DNA of 7,318 bases from Lentimicrobium sp. (GTDB taxonomy: Bacteria; Bacteroidota; Bacteroidia; Bacteroidales; Lentimicrobiaceae), in NCBI GenBank assembly GCA_013336205.1, contig JAAXUD010000128.1:1-7318 (forward strand), read 5' to 3'. Under the pieces are notes generated by a model that saw only the letters and a list, made by a program, of their open reading frames with translations, did no database searches and had not been told where the DNA came from. Of the stretch, positions 5,913 to 7,318 are shown one piece after another. Made by a program: the position numbers and the translations under genes. Each line of letters begins with the position of its first letter. The first letter of the stretch is position 1.

Positions 5913-6362
5913 TTACTTCCAGAGTCCGGAAAGGCGGAGTGAAATTTCTCTGTATTCATTTTCAGACAACTTATTCCGCTCTTTATTCTGAGGGTCAATC
6001 GATTGCTGAAGTTGAGCATACCAGTCTTCTCCTTCTTTCATGTCACCTGGCTTTCTGGGAATTATATGAAGATGCAGATGTTCAACACTTTGCCCGGCTT
6101 CAGTGCCCTCCTGGAGCGTCCAATCATAAGCATCACTTTCATAAACTTCACATAAAAAAGAAGTAACCCTTCTGGCAAACGAAAAGAAATCGCTTATTTC
6201 ATCCTCGCTGAGCTCAAAAAGGCTGGTTATATGTTTTTTCGGAATTACAAGACTATGACCCGGAAGTATAGGTGAGATATTGTAAATTGCGATGAATTCA
6301 CTTACTGAAGCAAATGCAAGCGACTGATTGTCGATGTTACAGAAAGGACAGCTATTGTTCAT
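5913..6362 (-). CDS. HIT-family (FHIT-like) nucleotide hydrolase/transferase
   Basis: The 149-residue product carries the histidine triad HLHLHII (H95, H97, H99), H97 being the expected nucleophile. It is preceded by QEGTEAGQSVEH and followed by PRKPGDM. That arrangement matches FHIT, which cleaves Ap3A and related dinucleotides, more closely than HINT. The PGHSLVIPKKH segment (34-44) is the conserved N-terminal strand of the superfamily. CPFC at 5-8 resembles the cysteine pair that binds structural zinc in many bacterial HIT proteins, possibly with H44 and H95. The likely role is hydrolysis of dinucleoside polyphosphates or adenylylated compounds in the cytoplasm; the substrate is not proven. 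Its ATG overlaps the TAA of the upstream gene by one base (TAATG), so it is probably translated by coupling from that gene. Confidence 0.93.
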   Translation of the reverse strand: MNNSCPFCNIDNQSLAFASVSEFIAIYNISPILPGHSLVIPKKHITSLFELSEDEISDFFSFARRVTSFLCEVYESDAYDWTLQEGTEAGQSVEHLHLHIIPRKPGDMKEGEDWYAQLQQSIDPQNKERNKLSENEYREISLRLSGLWK

Positions 6363-7318
6363 TAGTAATAATGTGTTTCAATGAATGGTTCCCAGAGTAA
6401 TTTGGATTCGTGATGAAGGAATCCTTTGCAAACGGATTCAAAACTACAAATTTTATGATCAGGCACAAGAACTATTAACTGAAAAGAACATGGTTCCTTA
6501 GTGCAAAATTTATCAGTACACAAAGTTGTTTCATTGCAGCACGATCGCCCAAGTGGCCAGAAAATATCATTCATTTGCCAGGGTGGTATCCCTGAAGACC
6601 TTGATAGTTCATTAACTGCGCTGATACATGCTTCTCTTACAGGCCGGTCTGTCTTTTGTGGCAATCGGCTTTTTAGTGCGAAGAGTAAATCATCGTCCTG
6701 TATTTCGACGCACCCCAATCGAAGAAGTACCCGCTGCATATGATAATCCATGATGGGTATATAATTCTCCGGATCTTTGATGTTGAATAATCCTGAATCT
6801 ATTAAAAGTTTGACTAAAAAAGAGGATTTTTTTCGCAACGGATCATCAAAAGCTTTGGTCTTTTCAAGAATTTCATAGAGCCCATGCCCGTTATTGATAA
6901 GCCGTCCATCAGTTTCTTGAATTAGTGCTGAATAATTCCCATCGAATTCGTCCAGAATAAAATCAGTCAGCTCTAATAAAAGGCTTGTCCTTTCTCCAAT
7001 TCTGTCAAGTGTAGTATTAATTGCATTACCATCATCTGAAAAAGCACTTTCCAGTGAAAAAGCAATGGCTTCTTCATCGGCATCACTAAGTTGTCGGACA
7101 TCCAGTAACCTGGATTTCCCAATAGCAAGTTCAAGAAAAACCTTCTCCATGAAATCCCAGCCATAAATTCCATATTTTTCACTTTTCAGATTCCGTGTCT
7201 GATGACAGATCGCCACTGCTGTAAACAACATACTTAACCTGATTTCAGGCTTTAACGGATGGCTTATAAAAGGTCGCTTCAGAAATTCAGGCCTAATAAT
7301 CAAGCCTTTAAGTATCCC
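6362..7318 (-). CDS. Uncharacterised HhH-GPD-superfamily-like protein with a probable Fe-S cluster loop (5' end outside window)
   Basis: The frame is open to the right edge (318 codons visible). The first in-frame start in the window is a TTG at 7303-7301 (numbered here as residue 1), but five more codons run upstream without a stop, so the true start is probably beyond the window. I do not recognise a named family. Two segments align by eye with endonuclease III. MDYHMQRVLLRLG (185-197) resembles the VDTHIFRVxNR segment that carries the catalytic aspartate (here D186). LGRSCC (251-256) with C262, C267 and C272 resembles HGRYTC and the [4Fe-4S] loop; the spacing is C-X6-C-X4-C-X4-C instead of C-X6-C-X2-C-X5-C. 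DPLRKKSSFLVKLL (154-167) sits where the helix-hairpin-helix and catalytic lysine would be, but the hairpin glycines are missing. AGOG-type glycosylases or a Qng1-like nucleoside hydrolase are alternatives. Two further cysteines (286, 292) follow. It shares a one-base overlap with the HIT gene. Confidence 0.5.
   Translation of the reverse strand, partial: GILKGLIIRPEFLKRPFISHPLKPEIRLSMLFTAVAICHQTRNLKSEKYGIYGWDFMEKVFLELAIGKSRLLDVRQLSDADEEAIAFSLESAFSDDGNAINTTLDRIGERTSLLLELTDFILDEFDGNYSALIQETDGRLINNGHGLYEILEKTKAFDDPLRKKSSFLVKLLIDSGLFNIKDPENYIPIMDYHMQRVLLRLGCVEIQDDDLLFALKSRLPQKTDRPVREACISAVNELSRSSGIPPWQMNDIFWPLGRSCCNETTLCTDKFCTKEPCSFQLIVLVPDHKICSFESVCKGFLHHESKLLWEPFIETHYY

Overview
The window reads as ordinary chromosome from a member of the Bacteroidota. 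The AT-leaning base composition, the near absence of Shine-Dalgarno sequences before start codons, two TAnnTTTG-type -7 promoter elements, and a DnaA whose domain II/III junction is of the type I recall from Bacteroidales DnaA all point that way. I see no insertion sequence, CRISPR array, tRNA, rRNA or recognisable defence or phage gene.

Layout. At the left edge (1-74, + strand) is the histidine-rich tail of a SlyD-type prolyl isomerase, closed by a UUCG-loop terminator (95-128). Converging on it is a minus-strand cluster read from right to left: dnaA (2353-3789), a low-molecular-weight protein-tyrosine-phosphatase-like gene (1802-2266), a PLP-dependent serine/threonine dehydratase or racemase (850-1791), and a short RsmI-like SAM methyltransferase (127-840). 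Gaps of 9-10 bp join the last three genes. An 86-bp gap holding a perfect 13-bp inverted repeat separates them from dnaA. Upstream of dnaA is a 239-bp AT-rich spacer with small dyads and two DnaA-box-like 9-mers, which is a weak oriC or autoregulation candidate.

To its right lies yigZ (IMPACT family, 4029-4643, minus). A 307-bp intergenic region then separates it from a divergent 10-TM EamA/DMT transporter gene (4951-5874, +). That region holds a promoter-like element for each gene, a 12-bp perfect palindrome, a 15-bp dyad and a long-range 12-bp inverted repeat.

At the right end are two minus-strand genes overlapping by one base (TAATG). The upstream one (6362-7318) runs off the window and looks like a diverged member of the HhH-GPD (endonuclease III-like) superfamily, with a four-cysteine iron-sulfur loop. 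The downstream one (5913-6362) is a FHIT-like HIT nucleotide hydrolase.

The genes are mainly housekeeping: replication initiation, RNA or ribosome maintenance, amino-acid metabolism, nucleotide hydrolysis and export. The least explained element is the iron-sulfur HhH-like protein coupled to the HIT hydrolase. The most unusual details in known genes are the P-loop of DnaA and the set of inverted repeats in the intergenic regions.
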